Shown piece by piece: positions 7,301 through 15,391 of a stretch of 18,214 bases of DNA (the first letter of the stretch is position 1; the number at the start of each line of letters is the position of its first letter). Source of the DNA: Bacteroidales bacterium (GTDB taxonomy: Bacteria > Bacteroidota > Bacteroidia > Bacteroidales > SM23-62). The stretch lies in assembly GCA_016783865.1 (NCBI GenBank), contig JADHVS010000080.1, forward strand, positions 1 to 18,214. Direction: 5' to 3'. The translations under genes and the position numbers were made by a program. Below the pieces are notes generated by a model, which was not told the origin of the DNA, made no database searches, and was given only the letters and a program-made list of their open reading frames with translations.

Positions 7301-7822
7301 CTAATACAACTCCTGGACTTCTTTTTTAATAAAGATCAGAGCTGAGCCAATTGGAGAAACGTTAAGTTCCATGACCAGTTCGAGGATTTTTTTGCTCATG
7401 GTGATAGAGCTGGCATCAGGCTTGATCTGTTCAGAAGCAGTGTTGATTAATTGAATGATACCTGCCCTGGCTTTTTTCACCATTTCCCATGCTTCATGAC
7501 TGATATACACCTGCTGTGAGAGGTTGTGGTCGAACTCAGCACGAATCGTGCTGATCAGTTCATTCTGTAATTGCCGGGCCGTCATGTTTGGCTGATTAGC
7601 CCTGATGATCAGTGATTCGGGAGAGATCCTTTCGAGAAACATTGTAATTCTTTCATATGCCTGCAGGCGCAATGGCAGGATGGTTTTCTGGCGTGCCAGG
7701 CTTGTTTCCACGTTCCGTTTCTGTTCATCATTTTTTATCATGGCTCTGAGAATCAGGAAAGCCGTAAAGAAAACAATCAATGCAGGCAGGGTATATTTTA
7801 ATATCTCCATTGTTACTTCCAT
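7301..7822 (-). CDS. Small membrane-anchored conserved protein
   Basis: A 173-residue protein with one N-terminal transmembrane helix (about residues 9-26, LKYTLPALIVFFTAFLIL), then a Lys/Arg-rich linker and a helical cytosolic domain. The body includes LPLRLQAYERITMFLERISP and a conserved-looking end, ELNVSPIGSALIFIKKEV. It resembles a short family common in Bacteroidota (I recall it as DUF7935-like, not checked) with no known function. Met5 is an alternative start with a purine-rich GGAAG upstream. It is divergent from the aspartate aminotransferase gene (108-bp spacer) and converges on htpG. Confidence 0.75.
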   Translation of the reverse strand: MEVTMEILKYTLPALIVFFTAFLILRAMIKNDEQKRNVETSLARQKTILPLRLQAYERITMFLERISPESLIIRANQPNMTARQLQNELISTIRAEFDHNLSQQVYISHEAWEMVKKARAGIIQLINTASEQIKPDASSITMSKKILELVMELNVSPIGSALIFIKKEVQELY

Positions 7823-7880
7823 GTTGATATTTTTTTAAGTAATCTTATATACAATATTAAGTATTTTCTAATTAAAACTG

Positions 7881-7888
7881 TATTTTTG
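7881..7888 (+). promoter_or_regulatory. Possible Bacteroidota -7 box for the aspartate aminotransferase gene
   Basis: TATTTTTG fits TAnnTTTG and lies 42 bp before the ATG at 7931 in an AT-rich divergent spacer. I see no clear -33 TTTG at the usual 17-21 bp distance, so the call rests on the one box. Confidence 0.35.
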
Positions 7889-7930
7889 GACGCTGGATAA
7901 ATTAACCAATAAGTATAACAAAAATTAATT

Positions 7931-9124
7931 ATGGAAAAACTTGCAACCCGGATCACCAACATGGCCGCATCTGAGACCATTGCCATGAATCAAAAGAGTA
8001 AAGACCTTCAGGCACAGGGGATTGACGTCATTAATCTATCGGTAGGAGAACCCGATTTTACAACACCAGATCATATCAAGAAGGCCGTTAAGAAGGCAGT
8101 GGATGACGACTATTCTTTCTATCCGCCGGTTCCGGGTTTTCCTGAATTAAGAAAGGCAATTGTAAACAAGTTTAAAGTGCAAAATAACCTGGAATATACA
8201 CCAGACCAGATTGTGGTTTGCAGTGGGGCCAAGCATGCTATTGTGAATGTCCTTTTAGCGATCATTGATCCGGGTGATGAGGTAATTATCCCTGCACCCT
8301 ATTGGGTCAGCTATGCTGAACAGGTCAAGATTGCAGAAGGCAAAAATGTAATCCTGGATACGACTATCGATAATGATTTTAAAATAACTCCTGAACAGCT
8401 GAAAGCTGCCATAACTGAAAAGACAAGGGCATTTATGGTATGCTCACCATCCAATCCTACAGGTAGTCTGTATTCGAAAGAAGAGTTGGAGGGGCTTGCA
8501 GCAGTATTAAAGGACCATGAAAATATCATAATCATTTCCGATGAAATTTATGAGCACATTAATTTTGTGGGAAAGCACGAAAGCATTGCCCAGTTTGATT
8601 ACCTGAAAGACAGGGTGGTGGTTGTGAATGGTGTTTCGAAAGCTTATGCCATGACGGGTTACAGGATTGGGTACCTGGCCGGACCTGCCTGGTTAGCCAA
8701 AGCTGTGGTAAAATTGCAGGGGCAGTTTACAACGGGTCCCACTGCAGTTGCACAGATTGCATCCATTACGGCCCTGAATGATGACCAGACTTGTGTGACC
8801 AGGATGAAAGAGGCCTTCCTGCGCAGGAGGGACCTTATAGTTGGCAGGTTAACAGCCATGGAAGGGGTCAGATGCAATACCCCCGATGGCGCATTCTATG
8901 TTTTTCCTGATCTGAGTTCTTTCTATGGGAAGTCTGATGGTGAAAATAAGATTAATAATTCAATCGATCTTTGTTTGTACCTGTTGGATAAGGGGCATAT
9001 TGCAACTGTTCCGGGTGACGCATTTGGTGCACCGGATTGTATCAGGATATCTTTTGCCAACTCGGATGAGAACCTGGTGAAGGCTATGGACAGGTTGGAA
9101 GCTTCTCTGGCAAAATTGTCTTAA
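7931..9124 (+). CDS. Class I aspartate aminotransferase family enzyme
   Basis: PLP-dependent aminotransferase of class I/II, 397 residues, the length of the thermophile-type AspB/AatA subgroup. It probably interconverts aspartate plus 2-oxoglutarate and oxaloacetate plus glutamate. Landmarks are NLSVGEPDFTTP (35-46), Asn175 in SPSNPTG, Asp204 and Tyr207 in SDEIY, Schiff-base Lys237 in NGVSKAYAMTGYRIGY and the C-terminal carboxylate-binding Arg in CIRISFANS. Close relatives also use aromatic amino acids or prephenate, so the substrate is not certain. The M48 lipoprotein gene follows after 40 bp on the same strand and may share its transcript. Confidence 0.9.
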   Translation: MEKLATRITNMAASETIAMNQKSKDLQAQGIDVINLSVGEPDFTTPDHIKKAVKKAVDDDYSFYPPVPGFPELRKAIVNKFKVQNNLEYTPDQIVVCSGAKHAIVNVLLAIIDPGDEVIIPAPYWVSYAEQVKIAEGKNVILDTTIDNDFKITPEQLKAAITEKTRAFMVCSPSNPTGSLYSKEELEGLAAVLKDHENIIIISDEIYEHINFVGKHESIAQFDYLKDRVVVVNGVSKAYAMTGYRIGYLAGPAWLAKAVVKLQGQFTTGPTAVAQIASITALNDDQTCVTRMKEAFLRRRDLIVGRLTAMEGVRCNTPDGAFYVFPDLSSFYGKSDGENKINNSIDLCLYLLDKGHIATVPGDAFGAPDCIRISFANSDENLVKAMDRLEASLAKLS

Positions 9125-9164
9125 CTTTATAAAGACCAAACTCCCACACATAATAACTTAAATT

Positions 9165-9965
9165 ATGAAAAGAGTTCCAGGCATAACTATCATTATTCTG
9201 GCAGCCCTGTTTATAAGTCAGTGCTCAAGAGATGATACCAGCCTGAATATATTTACTGTGAATCAGGATATCGAATTCGGCCAGGCACTGGATAATGAGA
9301 TACTGAGTAATCCATCCGAATATCCAATACTCTCAAAATACGATTATCCTGAAGCGTATGAGCACCTGGAACGAATCAGGGATGAATTGCTGGCCAGCGG
9401 AGAGCTTAAATATATGGACCGGTTCACATGGGAGGTAAAGATTATCGATCAGGATGTTCTGAATGCTTTTGCTGCTCCGGGTGGATACATGTATTATTAT
9501 TCAGGACTGATCAAGTTCCTTGAGAATGAGGCTCAGTTTGCCGGGGTCATGGCACACGAGATGGCTCATGCCGACCGTCGTCATTCTACTGATAACCTCA
9601 CTAAGCAATATGGCTTTTCCATTATGGTGGGAATGATACTGGGAAACAATCCCGGCCAGCTGGCTGAAATCGCCGCAGGCATGGCCAGCGGATTAAGTAC
9701 ACTGGCCTTCAGTCGCAATAATGAATATGAAGCAGACGAGTATGCTGTTAAATACATGAAGAAAACCGAATATGAACCATGCGCACTGGGCGATTTCTTC
9801 ACCTTACTTGAAGCCCAGACAGGTTCGTCGAGCCATCCGCCTGTATTTCTCAGCACCCATCCTTCACCGGAAGACAGGCAGGAAAAGATTAATGAAAATT
9901 GTGCAGGAGCAACCGGGGATACTTTTGTTTCCAGGTACCAGGAGTTTCAAAACAGCCTGCCCTGA
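9165..9965 (+). CDS. M48 family zinc metalloprotease lipoprotein
   Basis: Probable periplasmic, membrane-anchored zinc protease of the M48 family (BepA/LoiP-like), 266 residues. The N-terminus is a lipoprotein signal with a lipobox-like LFISQC ending at Cys20. The zinc site HEMAH is at 131-135. The third ligand is expected from the Glu residues of NNEYEADEYA (about 185-194). STHPSPEDR near 230-238 matches the usual C-terminal TPxxxxR-like segment of the family. No TPR domain is present, unlike full BepA. The role is probably outer-membrane protein quality control, inferred from the family. Its stop codon directly abuts that of mgsA on the other strand. Confidence 0.9.
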   Translation: MKRVPGITIIILAALFISQCSRDDTSLNIFTVNQDIEFGQALDNEILSNPSEYPILSKYDYPEAYEHLERIRDELLASGELKYMDRFTWEVKIIDQDVLNAFAAPGGYMYYYSGLIKFLENEAQFAGVMAHEMAHADRRHSTDNLTKQYGFSIMVGMILGNNPGQLAEIAAGMASGLSTLAFSRNNEYEADEYAVKYMKKTEYEPCALGDFFTLLEAQTGSSSHPPVFLSTHPSPEDRQEKINENCAGATGDTFVSRYQEFQNSLP

Positions 9966-10433
9966 TTAATCCAATTCGCGATTAATGTATTCACTGTAAT
10001 CCTTAAGTTTCTTCGCGTAGGGGGAATTGAAGAGCTCTGATGATATCATAAAATCGGCAGTTGACCTGTTGCAGGCCGTAGGTACATTATAAAGTACCGT
10101 AATACGCAGTAAAGCCTTTACATCCACATCATGGGGTTGTGGCTGCATGGGATCCCAGAAAAAAATCATTATATCCACCTCCCCGTCCACAATAAGAGAT
10201 CCCAATTGCTGATCTCCGCCCAGCGGACCTGATTTTAATTTGGTTATGCTTACCTGATCCTTTTCTTTATCAATCACATTTTCCATTAAGGCGGCTTCGA
10301 CGAGCTTACCTGTAGTCCCGGTACAAATTATTTTATGTTTTCTAAGTATTTCCCAGTTCCAGTTTACCCATTCAATCAGATCGGGTTTCCTGTTATCATG
10401 AGCCACCAGGGCTAAACGTTTTGTCTTGTCCAT
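9966..10433 (-). CDS. mgsA: Methylglyoxal synthase
   Basis: Cytosolic enzyme that turns dihydroxyacetone phosphate into methylglyoxal and phosphate, a bypass of lower glycolysis when sugar phosphates build up. The 155 residues match the family length. The landmarks are there: LVAHDNRK (His12, matching E. coli His19), the phosphate-binding TGTTG (38-42), SGPLGGDQQ with the catalytic Asp74 (E. coli Asp71) and PQPHDVD with His101 (E. coli His98). Its stop (9966-9968) touches the stop of the M48 gene with no spacer. The upstream region carries a good -7 box and a palindrome with CRP/FNR-like spacing, shared with mltG. Confidence 0.95.
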   Translation of the reverse strand: MDKTKRLALVAHDNRKPDLIEWVNWNWEILRKHKIICTGTTGKLVEAALMENVIDKEKDQVSITKLKSGPLGGDQQLGSLIVDGEVDIMIFFWDPMQPQPHDVDVKALLRITVLYNVPTACNRSTADFMISSELFNSPYAKKLKDYSEYINRELD

Positions 10434-10455
10434 TATTTAATTGGATTTAAAGTGA

Positions 10456-10463
10456 CAAAGTTA
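10456..10463 (-). promoter_or_regulatory. Probable -7 box of the mgsA promoter
   Basis: On the minus strand this reads TAACTTTG, a full match to TAnnTTTG, 22 bp ahead of the mgsA ATG. No TTTG is seen at the -33 position. That region overlaps or adjoins the palindrome at 10482-10501, which would fit a promoter needing an activator. Confidence 0.45.
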
Positions 10464-10481
10464 ACAACCGAAACTGAATTT

Positions 10482-10501
10482 ATAGTGAACATTTTCACTA
10501 T
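10482..10501. promoter_or_regulatory. Perfect palindrome with GTGA-N6-TCAC core, candidate CRP/FNR-type operator
   Basis: ATAGTGAA (10482-10489) and TTCACTAT (10494-10501) are perfect inverted 8-mers. The core GTGA-N6-TCAC has the spacing of CRP/FNR-family sites (consensus TGTGA-N6-TCACA), with A/T instead of T/A at the outer position. Its centre (10491.5) is about 41 bp upstream of the start inferred for mgsA and about 62 bp upstream of that for mltG. These are the classic class II and class I activator positions, although both starts are estimates. Confidence 0.5.
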
Positions 10502-10519
10502 TGAATGAAAAATTGTTCT

Positions 10520-10547
10520 TTTGTAATCCTGATCTTCAATATCTTTT
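10520..10547 (+). promoter_or_regulatory. Possible mltG promoter
   Basis: TTTG at 10520-10523 and TATCTTTT at 10540-10547 resemble Bacteroidota -33 and -7 boxes with a 16-bp spacer, slightly short. The -7 box differs from TAnnTTTG only in the last base. The mltG ATG is at 10582. Confidence 0.35.
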
Positions 10548-10581
10548 TAACTAAGAGTTTATTTTTACCTGCACGTTTACA

Positions 10582-11616
10582 ATGAGAAAGAGTTTCATTT
10601 TATTATTAATTGTTGCCCCGGTGGTTATCATAATCTCCATTGTCGCCATTACATACCAGCATAAAATTTTCAGGAACAATATCAGGACCGGTTCCGGTGA
10701 GGTGTTTTTTTATATCCCTACAGGATCAGATTATGAAGACGTAGTTCAATCGCTTGCAGATCAGGAGATTATTAACGACACAACCACTTTCCGCTGGGTG
10801 GCCGAAAGAAAAAACTATCCAAAACATGTGTATCCGGGCAGGTATCATATCTCATCCGGCATGAATAATAATGAACTGGTCAACCTGCTGCGTTCCGGCA
10901 GCCAGGATCCTGTAGACCTTACCTTCAATCATATAAGGTCGCTCGAAAAACTTGCCGGAGTAGTTTCATCGCAGCTGGAAGCAGATTCGACAGAGCTTAT
11001 ATCTCTTTTCAGGAACAGGGAATATCTGGAAAGCCTGGATTTGACCGGAGAAACACTTCCCGGGATATTCATCCCAAACACCTACAAAATGTATTGGAAT
11101 TCCAATGGAGAAGAGTTTATCGACAGGATGATAACAGAATATAATGCATTCTGGAATGACGAGAGGGAAAGAAAGGCAGCAAACATAGGTTTGGACCGGA
11201 TGGAAGTGATGACCCTTGCTTCCATAGTGGATGAGGAGTCCTTGATGCAGGAGGAGGAGGCCAGGATTGCAGGGGTTTATATGAACCGGATAAATTCGGG
11301 AATGAGATTACAGGCCGATCCGACTATTAAATTTGCCGTTGGAGATATGAATATTCAGCGTGTACTGACAAAACACCTGCAGGTAGATTCACCCTATAAT
11401 ACATACATTCATGCTGGCCTGCCTCCGGGGCCGATTACTGTGCCGTCTATTTCTGCCATCAATGCCGTTTTGAATCATGAGAACCATGACTACTATTATT
11501 TCTGTGCGAAAGAGGATTTTTCGGGCTACCACAATTTCGCCAAAACATTGGCTCAACATAACAAAAATGCACATTCATACCAAAAAGCACTGGATCGGCG
11601 GAAAATATTGAACTAA
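10582..11616 (+). CDS. mltG: Endolytic peptidoglycan transglycosylase MltG (YceG family)
   Basis: Inner-membrane lytic transglycosylase that cuts nascent glycan strands and so limits their length. The 344 residues have a short cytosolic start, one membrane helix (about 4-24, ILLLIVAPVVIIISIVAI), a LysM-like segment (IPTGSDYEDVVQSL, about 45-58) and the catalytic YceG domain. The latter shows LPGIFIPNTYKMYW (159-172), TLASIVDEES (211-220), the conserved NRINSGMRLQADPTIKFA (235-252) and YNTYIHAGLPPGPI. The active-site motif, usually xSIVEKE, reads SIVDEE here. The start follows a possible promoter in the spacer shared with mgsA. The phosphohexomutase gene follows after 57 bp. Confidence 0.95.
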   Translation: MRKSFILLLIVAPVVIIISIVAITYQHKIFRNNIRTGSGEVFFYIPTGSDYEDVVQSLADQEIINDTTTFRWVAERKNYPKHVYPGRYHISSGMNNNELVNLLRSGSQDPVDLTFNHIRSLEKLAGVVSSQLEADSTELISLFRNREYLESLDLTGETLPGIFIPNTYKMYWNSNGEEFIDRMITEYNAFWNDERERKAANIGLDRMEVMTLASIVDEESLMQEEEARIAGVYMNRINSGMRLQADPTIKFAVGDMNIQRVLTKHLQVDSPYNTYIHAGLPPGPITVPSISAINAVLNHENHDYYYFCAKEDFSGYHNFAKTLAQHNKNAHSYQKALDRRKILN

Positions 11617-11673
11617 TCACTTCCTCATCCAGTATACACCCCATATCTGACCACAGCGGGATAACTGATTATT

Positions 11674-13083
11674 ATGAGCAAGATCAAATTTGGCACTGAC
11701 GGGTGGCGTAGTAAAATTGCAGATACCTTTACAGTAAGCAATGTTGCACGAGTTACTCATGCCGTTGCGTTATGGCTGTTAAATAAAAACCGGGAGCCAT
11801 CTGTTGTGGTTGGATATGATACCCGGTTTGGAGGCAAATTATTTGCAGAAACGGTAGCCAAGGTACTGGGATCCAAAGGAATAAAAGTATACCTCTCCAA
11901 TGAATATGTATCCACTCCCGAGGTGTCTTACGGGATTACATGGTATGATGCCTCCCTGGGGATCGTGATTACCGCCAGCCATAACTCTTATGAATACAAT
12001 GGGTATAAATTGAAAGGGGAGTATGGCGGGCCACTGCTGGAAGACCAGATTAAAAACATTGAGGACCTGATCACAGATGATTTTGAGGTGGATCTCGACC
12101 TGATTAAATGGAACCTGCTGGTAGATCAGAAGCTGATCGAAACAGTCGATCTGGAGTCGATTTATATCGAAAAAGTTAAGAGTTATTTTAACCTGGATAA
12201 AATTGCAGGCTCAAAATACCGGTTCGTGTTTGACGCGATGTATGGCAGCGGTCAGAGAGTCATGAAAAAGTTGCTTCCAAAAGTAAAAAATCTTCATTGC
12301 ACCCCCGATCCTTTATTTAATTCCATTCCTCCGGAACCACTTGAGAAAAACCTGGGCGATATTTTGCAGTTAATGGGTTCAAGCCGGGATTATGATTGCG
12401 GTCTGGTAGTCGACGGGGATGCAGACCGCCTGGCATTGGTAAACAGCAAGGGGGAATATACAGATACCCACAATGTATTTTTGCTGCTTATACATTGCCT
12501 GGTCAAATACCGTAAAGATTCCGGTAAGGTGGTGGCAGGATACTCTTCTACATCAAGGGTGGAGAAGCTCTGCAGGCATTATGGACTGGAGACCCAGCGG
12601 GTTAAAATCGGATTCAAAGAGATTTGCAGTATTATGCTGAAAGAGAATGTGATGATAGGAGGGGAAGAGTCAGGCGGTATTGCCGTCAGGAATCATATAC
12701 CGGAACGCGACGGTATCTGGAGCGGTCTGACCATATGGCAATTCATGGCCGAAACCAACAAATCACTTGAGGAATTGATCCAGGAGGTGATTGATATTAC
12801 AGGACCATTTTGTTGTTCCAGGAATGATATTGAGGTGAATAAGGATCAGCAATTCAGGATCTTTGAAAAATGCCGCAAAAACGGGTATACATCATTTGGA
12901 GAAGTGAAGGTCGACCGCAGGGAGGTTTTTGATGGGTATAAGTACTTTTTGTCGGATGATGACTGGGTCCTCATCAGGCCTTCAGGTACAGAACCGAAAA
13001 TCAGGATATATGCCGATTCTGGTTCTGAGGAATTCACAAAATTTCTTTTGAATTCTGTCACCGAGACCCTGTTGAATACATAA
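11674..13083 (+). CDS. Phosphoglucomutase/phosphomannomutase family enzyme
   Basis: Alpha-D-phosphohexomutase, 469 residues, which moves phosphate between C1 and C6 of a hexose via a phosphoserine. All four signatures are present: the N-terminal FGTDGWR (6-12), the active-site TASHN with Ser102, the metal-binding DGDADR (247-252), the sugar-binding GGEESGG (329-335) and the phosphate-binding RPSGTEP (435-441). Sequence alone does not separate glucose from mannose use, and a glucosamine (GlmM) role looks less likely from the motif details. It probably feeds nucleotide-sugar or glycogen synthesis. It follows mltG at 57 bp, and its last 26 bp overlap the end of murB on the opposite strand. Confidence 0.93.
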   Translation: MSKIKFGTDGWRSKIADTFTVSNVARVTHAVALWLLNKNREPSVVVGYDTRFGGKLFAETVAKVLGSKGIKVYLSNEYVSTPEVSYGITWYDASLGIVITASHNSYEYNGYKLKGEYGGPLLEDQIKNIEDLITDDFEVDLDLIKWNLLVDQKLIETVDLESIYIEKVKSYFNLDKIAGSKYRFVFDAMYGSGQRVMKKLLPKVKNLHCTPDPLFNSIPPEPLEKNLGDILQLMGSSRDYDCGLVVDGDADRLALVNSKGEYTDTHNVFLLLIHCLVKYRKDSGKVVAGYSSTSRVEKLCRHYGLETQRVKIGFKEICSIMLKENVMIGGEESGGIAVRNHIPERDGIWSGLTIWQFMAETNKSLEELIQEVIDITGPFCCSRNDIEVNKDQQFRIFEKCRKNGYTSFGEVKVDRREVFDGYKYFLSDDDWVLIRPSGTEPKIRIYADSGSEEFTKFLLNSVTETLLNT

Positions 13084-14092
13084 TATTTACTTCCGGGACG
13101 AGTTTGATCCCAAATTTTTCATTAACCTTTTTACTGATAGTTTCCGAGAACGTTAAGATTTCCTGTCCTGTGGCTTCGCCATGATTTATCAGGACGAGTG
13201 GTTGTTTGTGCCATGTGCCCGTATTACCAGATCGGGTGCCTTTCAGTCCGCACTGTTCAATCAACCAGGCTGCCGGGATTTTTATTTGTTTGTTATCTGC
13301 GGCGGGAAATGAGGGTATATCGGGATGCGTTTGTCGCAGCTTTTCAAAGTGATCCGGATCTGTGACAGGATTCTTAAAGAAGCTTCCGGCGTTTCCTGTT
13401 TTCACTGGATCAGGAAGCTTTTCATTCCGGATATTGACGACTATATTCCTGATATCCCGAATGCCGGGATTTTTAATGTCGACCAACTTTGCTTCGATAT
13501 TACCGTAGCTGGTTTTCAGAACAGGATTTTTTGAAAGCTGAAACAGGATCCGCGTAATGATAACCTTGTTTTTCAGTTTTGTTTTGAAAATGCTTGACCG
13601 GTATGAGAATTCACAATCCTGGTGTGAGATAGTATGCTTTTCGTTGGATTCGATATCAATGTATTGAACTTCCAGGATAACGTTACCCACTTCTGCTCCG
13701 TAGGCCCCTATGTTCTGAATGGGTGCGGCACCTACAGTTCCGGGGATGAGGGACAGGTTTTCCATGCCTCCGAAATTTCTTTGAACAGTCCATTCAACAA
13801 AATCATCCCATCTGACCCCTGCGCCTGCAGTGACGGTTACAGTTTCACTGGTTTCATTTGTCAGGGCGATGTCTTTTATATCAGGATTCAGGACCACTCC
13901 GTTAAAATCTTCCACAAATAAAATATTGCTCCCCACGCCAAGGATAAGCATTGGTTTATCCGGAAAGGGATTTTCTGAGAGGTATGCCTTGATATCTTCT
14001 TCAGCGAAGCAATGTACAAAATGATCTGCCTTTATGTCCAGGCCAAATGTGTTGTGGTTTTTAAGGGGATGGTCGTGGTTTATTGCATACAT
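13058..14092 (-). CDS. murB: UDP-N-acetylenolpyruvoylglucosamine reductase
   Basis: FAD enzyme that reduces UDP-GlcNAc-enolpyruvate with NADPH to UDP-MurNAc, the second committed step of peptidoglycan synthesis. The start is put at the ATG at 14092. This gives 344 residues, close to the 342 of E. coli MurB, and begins just before the family sequence LKNHNTFGLDIKA. An open frame upstream to 14191 would add 33 residues with no family match and crowd the divergent gene. Landmarks are LGVGSNILF (51-59), SLIPGTVGAAPIQNIGAYG (114-132), Arg165 in SYRSSIFK, proton-donor Ser237 in GSFFKNP and Glu334 in VPEVNI. This is the E. coli-like type I arrangement. The 3' end overlaps the mutase gene by 26 bp. 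Confidence 0.96.
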   Translation of the reverse strand: MYAINHDHPLKNHNTFGLDIKADHFVHCFAEEDIKAYLSENPFPDKPMLILGVGSNILFVEDFNGVVLNPDIKDIALTNETSETVTVTAGAGVRWDDFVEWTVQRNFGGMENLSLIPGTVGAAPIQNIGAYGAEVGNVILEVQYIDIESNEKHTISHQDCEFSYRSSIFKTKLKNKVIITRILFQLSKNPVLKTSYGNIEAKLVDIKNPGIRDIRNIVVNIRNEKLPDPVKTGNAGSFFKNPVTDPDHFEKLRQTHPDIPSFPAADNKQIKIPAAWLIEQCGLKGTRSGNTGTWHKQPLVLINHGEATGQEILTFSETISKKVNEKFGIKLVPEVNIMYSTGSR

Positions 14093-14204
14093 GATGGCAA
14101 AGATAAAACATAACATTGAACCCGCGCTTTCTTTTGCCTTTCCCGTTTGATAAAATAAATCTTCATATTTGTAAGTTATATGTAAGTCCACTAATCTGGC
14201 TGAT

Positions 14205-15326
14205 TTGAATAGAGTCTATTTGTCGGTGATCAATGACCTGGTAGTTGACCAGCGCGTTCATAAGGCGGCAACCACCCTGGCTGAGTATGGGGCTGAGGTT
14301 ATGCTTATTGGCCGGCGGTTGCCGGGCAGTCTGGAGGTGGCAGAAAGAACTTATCAGACAAGGCGTTTCAGGCTGCTGTTCAAACGGGGATTTTTATTTT
14401 ATGCCTGTTACAATACCCGGTTATTTTTATTCCTGTTATTTGTCAGAAAAGGAGTGCTTGTATCCAACGATCTGGATACCCTGCCGGCCAATTTCCTGGT
14501 TTCTCGTATCAGGAGGTTGCCACTGGTATATGACAGCCACGAATATTTTACTGAAGTTCCTGAGTTGATCGACAGGCCTTTTGTGCGGAAATTCTGGCTC
14601 AGGATCGAAAGGAGGCTGGTGCCGAAGGTAAAGTTTGCTTCGACAGTTTCACAAGGAGTAGCGGATGAATACAACCGGTTGTATGACCAAAATTTTGTTG
14701 TGATCAGGAATCTGCCGGTTACAGGGGTTCGTGAACCAAAGAGGCCTGATCAGCTGGATTGTGGTCCGGATCGTATCATTATTTACCAGGGATCGCTTAA
14801 TCCGGGACGTGGAATTGATCACGTGATCAGGGCTATGGTACACCTTGACAATTTTGTCTTTCAGATTTTTGGGGACGGGCCGGTGCGCGGTCATCTTGAA
14901 GATCTCACTGAGGAGTTAGGGGTGTCTGACAGGGTAAATTTTATGGGAGCGGTACCTTTTTCTGATCTGCGAAAACATACCAGGCAGGCTTCAGTTGGCA
15001 TTTCCCTCGAAGAAAATCTCGGGAAAAACTACTATTATTCCCTTCCAAATAAATTATTCGATTATATCCATGCACAGGTTCCGGTACTGGCCTCTGATCT
15101 TCCCGAAATTAAAAATATAGTGGAATCATACGGTATCGGAAGAATTGCATCTTCTTATGATCCCGGTCAACTGGCTGCCATTATTAAAGATATGATGGAT
15201 GACCATGAGTCGCGTGCTGAATGGAAAAAGAATCTCAGAAAGGCGGCCAAAGAATTGTGCTGGGAGGAGGAAAATGAGAAACTGTTAAGCCTTTATCGGT
15301 CTGCCGGATTAATTATTGACAAATAA
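14205..15326 (+). CDS. GT4-type glycosyltransferase
   Basis: Glycosyltransferase of the GT-B fold, probably family GT4, 373 residues. The N-terminal domain begins at once (VYLSVINDLVVDQRVHKAA, 4-22) and holds SNDLDTLP (87-94) and YDSHEYFTE (109-117). The C-terminal domain shows YQGSLNPGRG (194-203), FGDGPVRGHLE (222-232) and an E-x7-E-like donor site around LEENLGKNYYYSLPNKLFDY (268-287). The only fitting start is TTG at 14205: the next Met is at residue 33, past the first beta strand, and the upstream frame closes at 14174 without an ATG. It lies 112 bp from the murB start and is divergent. Donor and acceptor are unknown. A role in envelope polysaccharide is inferred from context. Confidence 0.88.
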   Translation: MNRVYLSVINDLVVDQRVHKAATTLAEYGAEVMLIGRRLPGSLEVAERTYQTRRFRLLFKRGFLFYACYNTRLFLFLLFVRKGVLVSNDLDTLPANFLVSRIRRLPLVYDSHEYFTEVPELIDRPFVRKFWLRIERRLVPKVKFASTVSQGVADEYNRLYDQNFVVIRNLPVTGVREPKRPDQLDCGPDRIIIYQGSLNPGRGIDHVIRAMVHLDNFVFQIFGDGPVRGHLEDLTEELGVSDRVNFMGAVPFSDLRKHTRQASVGISLEENLGKNYYYSLPNKLFDYIHAQVPVLASDLPEIKNIVESYGIGRIASSYDPGQLAAIIKDMMDDHESRAEWKKNLRKAAKELCWEEENEKLLSLYRSAGLIIDK

Positions 15327-15355
15327 AATTTAGCTAAATAGTCTAAGTAACTAGT

Positions 15356-15378
15356 ACCCAGTGCCTGGCAACTTGGGT
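15356..15378. terminator. Possible weak bidirectional terminator hairpin
   Basis: ACCCA-GT and AC-T-TGGGT can pair with one bulge (about 7 pairs) between the converging glycosyltransferase and ammonia-lyase genes. Only AT-rich sequence follows, without a firm T tract. The position fits a shared terminator but the structure is weak. Confidence 0.25.
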
Positions 15379-15391
15379 TAAATAAATTCCT

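Noticed and set aside
14093..14191. 33-residue N-terminal extension of MurB
   Set aside because: No MurB family match in the extension, the length from 14092 already fits the family, and it would leave only 13 bp to the divergent gene.
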